NCBI GenBank assembly: GCA_963210315.1
Contig: OY723283.1
Coordinates: forward strand, 558,001-622,000
DNA length: 64,000 bases
Reading direction: 5' to 3'
From: Rhynchopus euleeides
Lineage: Eukaryota; Euglenozoa; Diplonemea; Diplonemida; Diplonemidae
The position numbers were made by a program, and so were the translations under genes. Positions 22,413-34,964 of this stretch are shown here, piece after piece; position 1 is the stretch's first letter, and each line of letters starts with the position of its first letter. The notes below the pieces were generated by a model. It was not told the DNA's origin. It did not search any database and was given only the letters and a program-made list of their open reading frames with translations.

Positions 22413-24989
22413 TCACGCATCGCTGTGGTCGTCAGATCCGCTGGACTCCCCGGAGTCGCCAGGGCTGCCCCCACCGCCTTGCGATGACCCGGCAGCACTG
22501 CCCGCCTCTGCTGCATACTTCGAGAAGTCCACCTTGAGGGTGCTCTCCCGAGGCCCGAGGGGCCTGAGGGCCTGCTCCTCCGGGGTGAGGTTTGCCATGC
22601 GCCGCGATTCGACCGCCGCAGCCTGCCGCTCCTCATACCCCGCGGGGAGGTCGGACAGCACGGTCAGCGGGGTCGCCTTTGCCGCAACCCTCTGCTCATC
22701 CGACTGCAGCAGGGCATGCTCCGCCGCATCCCTCGCTAGGGCCTCGTCGAGCTCCTCCTCCGAGGTCGCATTCAGCACCTCCGCGGAGACAGGCGCCGCC
22801 AACACCTCCTTGATCTTCTCATCCCGCATGTCCTCCGTAGAGTTCTGGTCGTACAGCCCCGCCTGGATGGCGAGGGCCTCCTTCTCAAGCTTGACCCCCG
22901 CCACGCTGCACATATGCTGCTCGACTGGGGCATCTGTCACCAGCTTGAGGACCAGCACATCCCTCTTCTGCCCGAGGCGGTGCGCACGCGCCATGGCCTG
23001 CAGGTCCTGCTGGGGGTTCCAATCCATGTCGTAGAAGATCACGGTGTCCGCCGCCTGCAGGTTGATCCCCTGCCCCCCGGCGCGCGTGGTGAGGATGAAC
23101 ACGAAGCTCTCTGGCTCCCCCCCCTGGAAACGCACGAGGGATCCGCAGCGGTCCTCAGAGGCGACCGCCCCGTCGAGACGCTCATACTGCTTCTCGCGAG
23201 CCCACCCGTAGTTCACCTTGAAGTGCTCCTCCAGGATGTCAAGCATCTGGGAGAACTGCGTGAAGATCAGCACCTTGTGGCCCCCAGCCTTCAGCTTCAT
23301 GAGAATGCGGTGGAGCAGCTCCAGCTTTCCACTGGAGGGTATGATGAGCCTGTCGTACACCTCCTCTGCAACAGACCCGCAGATGAGGAGCGGGTGGAGG
23401 CAGATTTTGCGGAGGGCCATGTAGACGCCGCAGCCGATGCGCTGTGGGGAGCCGCCGCTGTCCAGAGCCCCGATGACCTGGTGTTGGGCGACCTGCCTGT
23501 AGAGGCTCAGCTGGAAGGGGGACAGCGGGGCGCGGAGCGTGATCTCCCGCTTCTCCGGGAGCTGCCGCAGCACCGCGCGCTTCTCCCTCCGCAGCAGGAA
23601 GGGGCGGAGCAGGGAGTGGAGCCGGCGGGCCATCAGGAGCTTCTCCTCTTCACCCTCACCCTCACCCTCGCCACCCTTCCCCTTCTTCCGCGCCCCGCCG
23701 CGCTCGCTGGAGGAGGGGAACCACTCGTCGAAGGATGCGGGGTTTTTGAAGAGGGTCGGCATGAGAAAGTTCAGCAGCGCCCACAGCTCATGCACATCGT
23801 TCTGCAGGGGGGTCCCCGTGAGGAGCAGCCGGTGGTCTGCTTGGATGGTGCGGATGTTCTGGCTGAAGGTGCTCTCCACGTTGCTCAGGCGGTGCCCCTC
23901 GTCAACCACGACGTAGGTCCATTTGATGCCCTGCAGCGCCTTCAGCATGTCTTTCAGGGAGGGGTGCTGCAGGGAGGCGTACTGCGTCACCACCACATCG
24001 AAGCCTGGCAAGCTGCGGCACATCTCCCACCGGGAATCCTTCGGGGCGTGGAATTTGAGGCAGCGGAAGAACGGGGCTCCCCTCCGCAGCTCCGCCATCC
24101 AGTTGTCCAGCGTGCTGAGGGGGGCGCACACCAGGAAGCGGGGGTGGCTGGGGCTGGTGCCCCCCACCCCCGCCCCACCGGCGTACCTCGGGTTCCCCTC
24201 TGCGAGCTTGCAGAAGAGCGCGATGGTCTGCGCGGTTTTCCCGAGGCCCATCTCATCCGCCAGCACGCTGTTCATCCCGCGCTGCGTGTTTGCATGCAGC
24301 CACGACACACCCTCACGCTGGTAGGGCTTCAGGGTAAACCACTGCAGCAGCGCGGGCTGCGGCAGGAGCGGCGGGGGCCCTGCAGCCTGATCCCCCGCTG
24401 CGATCCCCAGGGAGGTGAGGATGCCCTCCGTCTGCTGCACCAGCTGGGCGTACTTCTCATTCCGGGCGTCCTCCAGGAGAGCACGGTAGCCTGAGTCGTC
24501 GCCTTGGCGGAGGAGGCGGAGACGCTCCTGCCTGGCGGCAGCCTCGACGTGCCTTGCGGCGGAGGCAGCGAGGGCTGCAGCGGCATCGCCCCTCTCCTGG
24601 ATGCGGCGTGCCGCGGCTGCCTGCGCCCGGCGCAGCTCGGAGGCGAGCTGCGCGGTGTCCCTCGCCAGGAGGCGCGCCTCCACAGCAAGCCCCGCACGCC
24701 TCGGCTTCGGGCGGAGCCCCACCACGGAGAACACCGCACCGCCCCCTTCAGCCAGCAGGCTGAAGGGTCTCAGCGCAGGGTCCTCCTCGGGGGGTGGCGG
24801 CTGCACCGGGTTGGGCGGCGGGGCGGTGGCAGTGGCAGAGGCAGAGGCAGCAGCAGCAGTGCGGCGGCGCCCCGCAGGGGCGCGGCTGGGGGTGGCAGCG
24901 GTGGTGGTTGGCGTGGAGGTGGAGCGCGTGGGAGGTGCGGCACCTGCGACCCTCTGCCTCTTACCCACCTGGTGTAATGTGCGGGGCAT
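22413..24989 (-). CDS. SNF2-family chromatin-remodelling ATPase, BRM/BRG1-like
   Basis: Nuclear DNA-dependent ATPase that slides or evicts nucleosomes. 858 residues, apparently one exon. Order: an Ala/Pro-rich tail (1-90); a helical HSA/post-HSA-like region (about 95-190) in which GYRALLEDARNEKYAQLVQQT matches the BRM/STH1 pattern; the DEXD lobe with EMGLGKTAQT (about 240-250) and DEGH (about 365); an acidic/basic insertion near the lobe border; the helicase C lobe ending ARAHRLGQKR (about 665); then a short SnAC-like and acidic Ser-rich tail. No bromodomain is present, unlike yeast Snf2 or human BRG1. HRLGQ replaces the common HRIGQ. I chose the ATG at 24989; the frame stays open upstream to 25427, but that part is low-complexity. 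The family is secure; the BRM subgroup rests on the HSA-like segment. Confidence 0.92.
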   Translation of the reverse strand: MPRTLHQVGKRQRVAGAAPPTRSTSTPTTTAATPSRAPAGRRRTAAAASASATATAPPPNPVQPPPPEEDPALRPFSLLAEGGGAVFSVVGLRPKPRRAGLAVEARLLARDTAQLASELRRAQAAAARRIQERGDAAAALAASAARHVEAAARQERLRLLRQGDDSGYRALLEDARNEKYAQLVQQTEGILTSLGIAAGDQAAGPPPLLPQPALLQWFTLKPYQREGVSWLHANTQRGMNSVLADEMGLGKTAQTIALFCKLAEGNPRYAGGAGVGGTSPSHPRFLVCAPLSTLDNWMAELRRGAPFFRCLKFHAPKDSRWEMCRSLPGFDVVVTQYASLQHPSLKDMLKALQGIKWTYVVVDEGHRLSNVESTFSQNIRTIQADHRLLLTGTPLQNDVHELWALLNFLMPTLFKNPASFDEWFPSSSERGGARKKGKGGEGEGEGEEEKLLMARRLHSLLRPFLLRREKRAVLRQLPEKREITLRAPLSPFQLSLYRQVAQHQVIGALDSGGSPQRIGCGVYMALRKICLHPLLICGSVAEEVYDRLIIPSSGKLELLHRILMKLKAGGHKVLIFTQFSQMLDILEEHFKVNYGWAREKQYERLDGAVASEDRCGSLVRFQGGEPESFVFILTTRAGGQGINLQAADTVIFYDMDWNPQQDLQAMARAHRLGQKRDVLVLKLVTDAPVEQHMCSVAGVKLEKEALAIQAGLYDQNSTEDMRDEKIKEVLAAPVSAEVLNATSEEELDEALARDAAEHALLQSDEQRVAAKATPLTVLSDLPAGYEERQAAAVESRRMANLTPEEQALRPLGPRESTLKVDFSKYAAEAGSAAGSSQGGGGSPGDSGESSGSDDHSDA

Positions 24990-27900
24990 GGGGTGGGGTG
25001 TGTAATGTGTGTTGGCAAGAGAGGCCCTGTGTGTGTGGAGGGTGTGTTGAAACCAGTTGTAAGGCGGTGTCTGGCCAGTGCAACCCTTCTCGACAGTGTG
25101 CGGAGGGTGCGTGTGTGGGGGGTGTTGTCGGGGAGTGTTTGCGGGGGGCTGCGCAGTGTGGCTGAGATCTCGCCGATATGTTAGTCTGTCGTGTTCAGGC
25201 TCCACCTGACCTTGTGAGGGCAAAATCGTGATTGGTGGATTGCATATGCTCGCGGGGAATAGGAGAGATCGCATCATTTTTTTGGACCCAAACTCAAAAC
25301 ACCGTGGGGGAAGAGGGGAAGAGGGTCGGGTAGGGGGGGGTGGGTGGAGGGGGGACGGGAGGACAGCCTTCGGGAGTGTTGCAGGAGGAGTTTGGACTAC
25401 GCTACTGTTTACCTTTATCCCCCCCACCCACCCGCCCCCTTATTAGGTCCCTTTTTCAAACCCCCCCCCCTTTCTTATAGTTGTTAATTTTATCCCACCC
25501 CCCCCCCCCACCCTTTTCCCCAAACCCACCCATATATCATTTTTTTGCAAGCCCTTATAAGGACATACGCGTGCATTTCTTGTTATTGTGACTACTCAAT
25601 GCCCCGACCCCACACACCCCACTCCCCTCGCACACACCACCCGGCGGAGCAGGTGGGTGGGAAGAGGGGGGGAGTGGGGTGGAGGAGAGAAGGGAAAGGC
25701 AGGTTGAAACAGTAGATCCAGAGGAGGGAGTGGGAAGGAGGAGGGGGGGGGGTGTTGGCGATGGGGAAAGGCGCCAGCGTATCTGCTGCTGTGGTGCGAC
25801 TGAAAGAAAATCAATGCGAGAAAGGGGGGGGGGGGGGGAGAAGGAGGTGATGTCTCTGCTACTTCGGCTCGACGAGGCAGTTTTTCGACAAAATTTCGGT
25901 GGGCTTTCGCCCTATCCTGTCGAATGGGAAATTCACCAAAAAAAAAAAATGACGGCATCCGTCGGAAAGACTCGCCCCCAGAGAGGGTATCCCCGCTATG
26001 TGACAGGTTTCCAACAGAGCCGTTTTTTTCCGCCGTTTTTTTAACCTTGTGTAAGAGGAAAGTCACCAAAATGACCTCGTGGGCACCCGTAGCAAAGACT
26101 CACCCCCTCCCCAGAAGGGGGAAAAAAGCGTAAGCTAAAGAACAGCCGACCGATTGGAGGGGGTGAGGGCAGGAGGAGCAGGGTTGGCTGCGCTTGGCTC
26201 TCTGTCTGGGGAACTGTATATGCCCAGTGGTGCTGGCGCCGGTAATTTTGTAAGGGGCACCTCACTTTTCTGGACTGCAGAGCGAAAGCACACACACACA
26301 CACTGCCCTCTCCTGCCGATATACTATAATTGAGGGGGTGCAGGGGGGGCGACAGGCCTGTCCTAAGCCACTGGATGGCTTCCTCAGACCTCGAGATATA
26401 CACCTTGGCTTGCTAGCATGATAAAACCCAACTGAAAATATCTGGCCGCCTTTTCTCCTGAATGCCGTTTTCTTTGGAGGAATCGAATCGAACGTTTTCC
26501 ATCGGAAAAAAAGGCGCTGTTTCGGGTTGGTCTTCTACCACACCATTGGCTTGCCGAGATTTTCACCTTTTCTCTTGGCATCGGCAAAACAAAAACTGCC
26601 GCGCCTGGCATGCGGGACGTATAATGAGGCCCCGGCCTCGCCACAACAAAAGGAAGTAAAATCCCATCCACCATAAGGGACTCCTTGGAAGTGTCCTCTC
26701 TGCTCCGTCTGAAACGTCTGAAACACCAACAGAAACTCTGTTGGTTCCCTTTTCCGAAGCCTTCTCTAGACTCCTCTCGCCCAAGCAGGGTTCTTTTGAA
26801 ATGGGGGACGAATTGAATAAAGCGCGATTGGTCGGGAGAATACGATAAGCTGCCACCAAAAATACAAGCGACAGGCAATTTCAATCAGAAAAGCAAAAAG
26901 AACAGCGAAGAACACCCCCTCATCGGACAGGAGGGCTGGGGTGGGAAGCTACACTCCTTGTTGTTGGAAGTGCGCCAGCTTCTCCTTTCCCTCTCTTCAG
27001 CTTGTTTGTGTCGGGTGCATGGGGGACGGCGGGGTCGATAAAAGGTGATAAGCGCGCACACACCCACCCGCAAGCGGATGGGAGAGACATGGGACGGGGG
27101 GGAGGAGGGGAGGGGGGAGGTGGGCATCGCGGACAGGGCCATCCTAAGATTGGGCTCTCTGTCCAACACATGCCGACACCCTCTCCCCCCCCCACACACA
27201 CCCACACCCCCGCCTCGAATTAATTTCGATGGAATTAAAAAAATGGAAGGGGAAAACATCGCAGCAACAGCAGATACATGACCAAATATAAACTCTAGGA
27301 AACCGGTTAAATCCGGAGACGGGGTGGGAGGGGTAGGGGGTAAGGGAAGAGGGGAGAGGGGGGAGGGAAGGGGGGGGGGGGATAAGGGACAACCAACCCA
27401 TCCGCACAGATAATATGCTGCACGACGAACCACCCCGACCATGGGAAGAGGTGGTTCTCCACGGAGAGGGGATCCTACCCGTGAATGGAGGGTCTGGAGG
27501 GGGGGTGTGGGGAGATGGCAGTGCAGAGGGCCCGCGATATAATCGATATCCATATCTCCAGCTCGCTTAGTGCAAGAGGGCGGGGGTGGGGAGGGGGTGC
27601 GAATTTGAAGGATGATGGCCGACAACAGCCAAAGGAACCGTTGCTGTTTGCCGACGACCAGCGATCTGATGGAAACATGGACCAGGGCAGTGATGACTCT
27701 TGTCGGAAGGCAGCACAAGCTCTAACAACAGTCCAACCGAGCTGCCAGATCTGCGATGCCCCTTCAGCATGGTTACGTTTTTTTTGACCGTGCTCCTCGC
27801 AGAACCATCCACGACACCCGAACAGGCTTCCTCACTCCCTCAGCATTGAAGGGTGTGAGGGGGCTCGGACACACAGCGGTTTGGCAGCTGAGAGAGAACC

Positions 27901-28220
27901 TCACGCAAGAAATTTCAGATCAATTCGCATCGACACCCTCCAGCCCCCGACCTGGTCCTATCCGGAACGCCCTGGAGTTCCACCCTTTTCAGCTGCGGTG
28001 CCGATTCTGGAGGGGGTTGCGCAGAAGGGATGGGGGAGGGGGGAGTGAATTCTAAAGCCATTCCGATCCATATACAGAGGGGCATTGCTCGTGCCCCTCT
28101 ATCCGGGCTTGTCCGGGAAGACGAAGGCGGCTATAAAGGAGAGGCAGTGGGGGTGGGGGAGATAGCAGGCAGTGCATATGGCATGGGATGTCCCCCCCCT
28201 AGCTCTGTTGGTGCAGCATG
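24990..28220. other. Gene-poor region, no gene recognised
   Basis: The first few hundred bases should include the SNF2 promoter; there is an AT-richer patch with TATAG near 25475 and a TATAT string at 25532. The rest is purine-rich with many G runs (for example 25824-25838 and 27369-27380). No open frame here shows a domain or the codon bias of the confirmed genes. Confidence 0.5.
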
Positions 28221-28359
28221 CACGACGCGGTCTCCACCTTTCCGGGTACCCGGCCGGATACCGGGATCCGGGTACCCGGATCCCGGTATCCGGCGCGGTA
28301 TCCGGTGGTATCCGGGGGGTACCCCCGGGTACCCGGCGGGAGGTGAAGACCGCGTCGTG
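28221..28359. repeat. 139-bp palindromic element built from GGTACC/GGATCC/GGTATCC strings
   Basis: Imperfect 19-base inverted ends (28221-28239 and 28341-28359) differ at one position. They enclose a core made almost entirely of self-complementary strings (GGGTACCC, GGATCCGGGTACCCGGATCC, GGTATCC). The whole could fold as one long hairpin. No coding frame. Confidence 0.75.
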
Positions 28360-31300
28360 TGAAAGAGGCAGTGGGGGGGGGGGGGGAATGGGGGCGAAAT
28401 TCAGACCATTCGCATTCCAGATCGCCCACCCACACCCCCTTGCAACAACTCGAGCTGGGACCCCAGCCATAACACGCAGACCTTTTGGTGTTTCCTGTTC
28501 GCGCGATACACTCTTGACATCGATCGGGACGCATCACATAACACAACACACCCAACCAACGAGCAGTCGGGCCTGATGAGCCGGACCGCCATACATTTTT
28601 TGTTGGTGTCGAGGCATCGGCACATCACGGGATTCTGCTCGACCTATCCTATTGACACCCGTCTCCTGCAAGATCGAGCGAGTTTTGAAGATATCGACGA
28701 ACGCGAGCTTTCGGGGGTGGGGTCGGGGTGGGGTATTGCTGCAATTATTTGCGGCAACGCCCCAAACCCTGTGTTCTATCCACCTCATCGTGGTCAAGGC
28801 GATTAGGCCTTGTTGGTGGCCAGTTCAGACTTCTCATCATCCTGGGACTGCGTTTGCCCGGATGCCAGCGTGCCGCAGTTCCCTTCCTGGACTGATCTTG
28901 TATTTTTACTTGGCCTCGAGGACCACCAACCTGACAGTGGAGACAACCAAGGCGTACACAGCCCACTTTCTTGTTCTTTGGTTTCAGCTCTGTTTATTCT
29001 GATTGTGTCAGTGCAGTGCGGCCCGGCCTGGAGTCTGCAAGCTTCACTGCTATTCTGTCCTAGGGCCTTCGCGAAGCGGTGCAAATACATGCGCCTTATT
29101 CGTGCGGTTTCCCCTATTTTATTAGAAACCCGCCGAAGATATTTTTCCGAAGGTTACCGAATCGCAAGGGGGGGGGGGGGGGAGCGCCTTCGCACCGGTT
29201 TTTTGATGACCGCAAAGCAGCCCAATCTTCTCCGGGTAAGATTGCAGGTGGGGCAAGGGGTGGTTGGGGAAAGTGGGTCAAGAGAGAATAAAATGGGGAG
29301 GGGCTGATTTATCTTTTGGCGTGGTCCGCTATTCGATTTTTTTGCGGATCGACAGAACGGGGTGTCAGGCTGGGGTGGCGGGGGGTTTCGCGAATTGGGG
29401 TGCTAAAAAAAAACTGATGTTTCACAGCGTGATAACAACACCGAGGGCAAGCCCGGTGCCACCACACCCTCGCGAGCACTTTTTTTGCAGCCGCGTTCTG
29501 ACAACAACAAGACAGGCTTTCAGCAGATTGCCCAGCTGTTTGAACCAACCCGTGTGGAATATGGACTACTTGACTCAACAGCTATGTGGGTTGGTGTTCC
29601 TTACGAGAGAAAGAATGGGCGGAGGCTTGTGGGAGAAGGAGGTGTGTTCGCACGAAGGGGAATAGAATCCCAGTCCTGTGACGGGGACGGCTAGTATCCT
29701 CCAAAGGAGCAAGGGTGCACAGTTTGCCTTCTTGGGAGGAGGAGCGGGGGGGGGGGGGGGGGGAGGGGGGGCGAAGCCCAAACAGGGCCCCGCGGGCCTG
29801 TATCCTGCCAACCCGGTTCACGTGTTGGGAAGTCAGACCCGACAGATACCCGAGACGACTTCCAGGGGCATTCGAGGTGACTTGCCACCTCGGAGAACGG
29901 CTGCAATCCGGTGAACACACAATGGTGATTTTGGAAAGTAAACATAACCGGGCAGCCGGTCTCAGCTCAAGGGTTGACTGGCAGGGAGCCCGTGGTCCTG
30001 GCTTTGGATTTGCACAGTTTTATAGGAAGAGTTTGACCTCCACAGAGGATCTCAGCAGCGAGATTTTTTACTTGTCGACGAGGCACGAACCAGTCACACC
30101 CGTCACAACCAATAAAGCGAGCGGCGGGCGGTCTGTTCACACTGCAGATTCGTGGATATGTGAGGCCACGTCTCGGGGAGGTGGGCGCACAACATGCTGC
30201 GACACATTGGCTGATTTGCTTTTTGCTTAATCTTGCGGTGCATCATGTATGCGTTACATCAGGCTGGGCCTCACCGGTGAAAGACAGTCAGAAGGGCTTG
30301 GACAGAGAAGAGATCCTATTTTTTTCAGTGAGGGGGGGGGGGGGGCACGCCTAGGAACAAATTCAAATAAGATCGAAATTATGCCAGCAGGGGTCACCTG
30401 CTGTGATTCATATTCGCATGCGGATCGCAACGCCAGCCACCCTCCCTCGTTGCAGATACATTTTCAGTGTGGTTGTGGTATACCGAGAGGGCAATTCCTC
30501 CGTGTCACCGACGGTGTGTTGAGTGTGGGGCGTGACCCACGGCACTGCTGCAGCGAAAAAAAAGACAGAGCCGGTGAAAAAAAGACAGAGCCAGTGTCTT
30601 ATTTTTGAACGGGTTTTCAACCCCCCCTCTCAGACACTCTTCTTGGACAGCCTCTTTCGGCGAGTGCCTGCCACCCCTCCAGGCATGTTTGTTCGGGAAA
30701 TACAGTGCTGTCTTAACGAACAGCCTGCATACAATACACAAGGCAATGCATTGCCGTGCATATTTGTGGCACTGACAATGGAATATATAACCAGACCTGG
30801 GCTGGGTATGGAGACGGGGGGAGATTGGGGGGAGCAGCCAGCGTTTGGCGCCATCGACATCTCACCTTACGTGCACTCCTGGTGGTGGCTGCCGTGACAG
30901 TTAATTTCGGGACGCCTGTGCTGCGTTCGGCACATCCCGTCGACCAACATCCATGAGTATTTTTCACACATCAAGGATTCGCCATGCGCTGTTGCCGCAT
31001 ATATCCGTCTGGTGGGTGGGTGTGGTACGACAGCTGTCGCTCCCCCACACAGGGGGGGGGGGGGGACCCTGTTCAAAAGGTTGCCCTAGGCAAGGAGAAA
31101 GACCTGATATGATATTGATATCGGGGAAAGGAGGGAGTTGCAGGCAAGAGCAGAGACGGCGCTCCGAGCAAGCGCAGGAGGGTAAAGGAGGACGACGAGG
31201 GGAGGGGGGGGGAAGCAGCTAGCCAAGTCAATTATTTGTGTGTGTGTGTGTGGGGGGGGGGGGGGTTTGTCCCTGAAAAACAACAGTCTGGGGAGGTTGG

Positions 31301-31470
31301 CCTGCAAGAAGGGATGGGGGGGGGGGGTCGGGGTGTGGGCAAAAAAAAGCAGGTAGAATTGCTTGTTCCACAAGGCGGGGGTGGGGGGTGGGGCAGTGCT
31401 GTTCGTCCCCCCCCCCCTCCCCCCTGTGATCTGGGAGCTGTTTCCCGGCGGGGAGGGGGGGGGGGGGGGT
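28360..31470. other. Gene-poor region, no gene recognised
   Basis: It contains long G runs (29748-29762, 30331-30343, 31058-31071) and a (TG)n tract at 31237-31252 that leads into poly-G. I could not support any coding region. Confidence 0.5.
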
Positions 31471-31471
31471 A

Positions 31472-32618
31472 GGGGGGGTCAAATGCCACCCTTTTACGTG
31501 GACAAACACGATTTTTCAAAAAACCGGCGCAGAGGCCCCAAAGCCCCCGTAAACCCTCCAAACCCCCCCAGATCGGTCCGGAAACCCATCGAACCCCACT
31601 TTTCCACCATTCCGGGCACCTCAGGTGCCCGAATTGGGGTACCTAAATTTTGTGCCACCGTTTGGTACCGGACAGTGCCACTGTGTGGGAGGTTGGAAAA
31701 GAAAATACCCCAACACACCACATCTGAGGGTTGCAATGCATGTTGCTTGCCAACCACGTCATCCGGTGGGTGTCAGGCGCTATGTAGGTGGCATTAGCCA
31801 GGTCTTCGATGTGTTCTGGCTTGTATATATACCTCCCTGCCACCATGCACCGGGAGGCTGCCTGTAGGTACGGAACAGTCCAGATGGTCATGTGATTCCT
31901 GTGCAGCAGTGCTCCACAACCGGGATGTGTTGACAACGACTGTTGCAACACGAGCTGTACATTCCGGGAACACATGAAGTGCGCTGTCGTGGTACCCATT
32001 GTGCCAGAATTGGTAGTTGCTGCGGTCTACTTTGCCTGGCCCAAGAGCACTGGTACTGAACGGTGCAATATGCGTGGCGAGGTGAATACAACGGAAGCGC
32101 GCAAAGTCAATACAGCTCTCGGATGGCGGGTGGTGGTGCCACTAGTGTGTGACGTTCACTCGAGGATACAACGCATCACAATGAATCAGCAACCGTGGAC
32201 CGAGTACAATACGCTCTCTGTGGCTGGTGTGGGGGACAAAGGCAGTGCCTGTGCCGCAGGCAGGGAGGTATATATACAAGCCAGAACACATCGAAGACCT
32301 GGCTAATGCCACCTACATAGCGCCTGACACCCACCGGATGACGTGGTTGGCAAGCAACATGCATTGCAACCCTCAGATGTGGTGTGTTGGGGCATTTTCT
32401 TTTCCAACCTCCCACACAGTGGCACTGTACGGTACCAAACGGTGGCACAAAATTTAGGTACCCCAATTCGGGCACCTGAGGTGCCCGGAATGGTGGAAAA
32501 GTGGGGTTCGATGGGTTTCCGGACCGATCTGGGGGGGTTTGGAGGGTTTACGGGGGCTTTGGGGCCTCTGCGCCGGTTTTTTGAAAAATCGTGTTTGTCA
32601 CCCCCATTTGACCCCCCC
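31472..32618. mobile_element. Foldback/MITE element, copy 2
   Basis: Nearly identical to 6352-7499 along its whole length (1,147 versus 1,148 bases, with a handful of substitutions and a one-base indel in the centre). TA flanks it at 31470-31471 and 32619-32620, here inside poly-G rather than poly-C. Near-identity implies recent mobility. The 110-codon central frame is at 31974-32306. Confidence 0.85.
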
Positions 32619-32620
32619 TA

Positions 32621-34964
32621 GGGGGGGGGGGGGGGAGAACGATTTTTCGGCCGTGTCTCTTCCAGCCCCCGGTGAGAGGGGCTGAGGGGGTTTGTGTGTG
32701 GGGATTGTTTCATCAGTTATCGACAATCATGAGCGCGCTGTGAGAAGACCCAGACTACTGCACATACTCATTCTGTCCGTTTTGACGCCCTGTCTCCCGC
32801 ACAGCGGGACATGGGGTATCAGGGGGATGGGGGCTGTTCAAAGCGCTTTAAAGGCTTCCAATACACGTACACTGCACAGCAACGATCCCGCTCTGCCTTT
32901 CACATCTTTCGGCAGACAAGATCTTGGGAAATATCACGCGGCAAGGTGTGTGGGATGGGGGGGGGGGGGTATCGAGCCACCCCCGGAAGGGCGGCTCCGG
33001 TGTGGGATCTGGGATCTGGGAGTATCGGCACCCGTGAGTCCAATTAAGGATCGCCATAGTTTCTGCTCCACCCAAACAAGTCTCTCCCGCCTAGGCACCT
33101 CCCGCAGGGGGGGTTGTTTGTGTTTGGTGTCGGCTGAAGGAAAAGTCAGGAGCTGGCTGGACAGCGAGGGGATGCTGCCATTGGGCTCAGCACCCCCCCT
33201 CCTCCCCAAACAGATATAGCGAAGGGCACTTGCCACTGTGTCTTGTTGCGCGGCGAACAGAGAAAGATAAAGAGAAAGAAAGAGAAGGAGAAAACGGGTG
33301 TGTGCGTGGGTGGCCAAAGAGCAGCACCATTGCAGAGGGGGGGAGCCACGCGCTGGCACACCCTCCACAATGAGACCTCGTTAACAATATATATATATAT
33401 ATTGACGCGTCTGGGGGGGGGAGGCCAGCACACTGCAATGAGTGATACAACTCGCAAACAACTTCGCCCGCACCCAATTCAACAAAATAACTGCGGCTTG
33501 TGTGGCAATCATAGACGCCGGGATGACTTGTTTTAGTATTTTTCGGGAGAATTGCATGACGAGGAGCTGTCCACCTGTGGCAGTCCTCTTAGAACACATG
33601 ACAACCTCGAACGGAAAAAAATCCCCCGTGCTGGCCCTCATGTGATGTTGAGGCAAGTCAAGTGGCGTCCGGTGATCGACTTGAGCCAACCTTGTCAGGA
33701 GACAGCAGTCACCCCGGATGTGAGGCAAAAAGATCTAACTTTATGAACATACATTGTAAACATCAGGAAGGAAGGCTGGGCAGGACGACAAGAACCTGCA
33801 TCAGTATAGGCAACATCAAAGAGATGCAAAATAAATCGGGCGGATACGATAAAGCACCCGCGTCGCGGAGGCTCATCTGTAAAGAATCGATGATGCAGCA
33901 ACCGCAGCGGTTTGCCGTTGGGGGCAACCTCTAAGTCAGAAACATACATTTCACGCGATGCATTAAGGGTGAGAAACAAAGGCGTTCAGGTCGTTCTGCG
34001 GGACCCTTCCCTCGCCTCTAACTATAGTGGGTGTGTAGACGATGTGCCAGCAACATCAACAAAATAAAGGGGGGAAATGTAGAAGAGAAAATATCATCCC
34101 ATGAAATCGCGAAGCCAAATGAAACTCTTCTTCTCTTGAGAGACGGTCGGAAGATGGTGGGCAAGATTCTAATCTGTGCCAGCAAAGGACCCTACTGTGC
34201 CCCAGCAATAGGGCACAGAAAGGCGATCCCCAGTTGGCGACGCCGGAGTACTAGAAAGAAAGGGAATTTCGCCCACATGCAACAACGTTCATAAGTGTAC
34301 GGCTGGGCAGAGTACGACACAAAACGATCCCCATATGCCCTCCCATGGGAACGACAGGGGACGCTGGAAAGGCGGGCGGGAAGTGCCTGAAAATAACTCC
34401 ACAGATCACCGGAAGAGAAGAAGAAACGGGGAGGCGGTGTTACCCCTGAAAGAGGGCAACGCAGTCCCTGCGTAAGGTGAACGATTTGAACCAGATTTTA
34501 GCCACGCTGTTAGCAGCCCCCGGCGAGAGGGGCACTTCAGTCGGGTTCTGATGGTTTGGTTCCAACTGGAACCAAGGGGGGCCTCACCATCCACAGCAGG
34601 CAGCAGTAGTGTTCAACAAACCGGCATTGCCTGTTCCTGGTGCCTTCGTGCCCTTCTGGCTGCCTGCACTGCTGCACTACCAAAAACCTTGCCGACATTC
34701 ATTCCAACAAGATGCCTGTACATGACGGTAGTGCAACGATAGTAGATGGGGCGGGGGTTGGTTGATCTGCGCGCGAGGAAATATTCCACCACACACAGAT
34801 CCTGCCGCCCTGGCAACTATCACACCCTCCACAGGGTATGAACGGTTTGATGATTTTTTTGGCCGTGTTCTTCGCAGCCCCTGATGAGACAGGGCTGCTG
34901 TTTCGGGTTCTTGAACGATTTTTGGCCGGATTCGCAGCGTCCCCAAATTATTCTGGCCTCATGT
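32621..34964. other. Gene-poor region, no gene recognised
   Basis: It contains a short (AT)n tract at about 33389-33402 and G runs. No domain-bearing open frame is visible on either strand. Confidence 0.5.

Noticed and set aside
24990..25427. N-terminal extension of the SNF2 frame
   Set aside because: The added residues are low-complexity His/Pro/Thr from repetitive DNA. The ATG at 24989 starts the better-composed protein.
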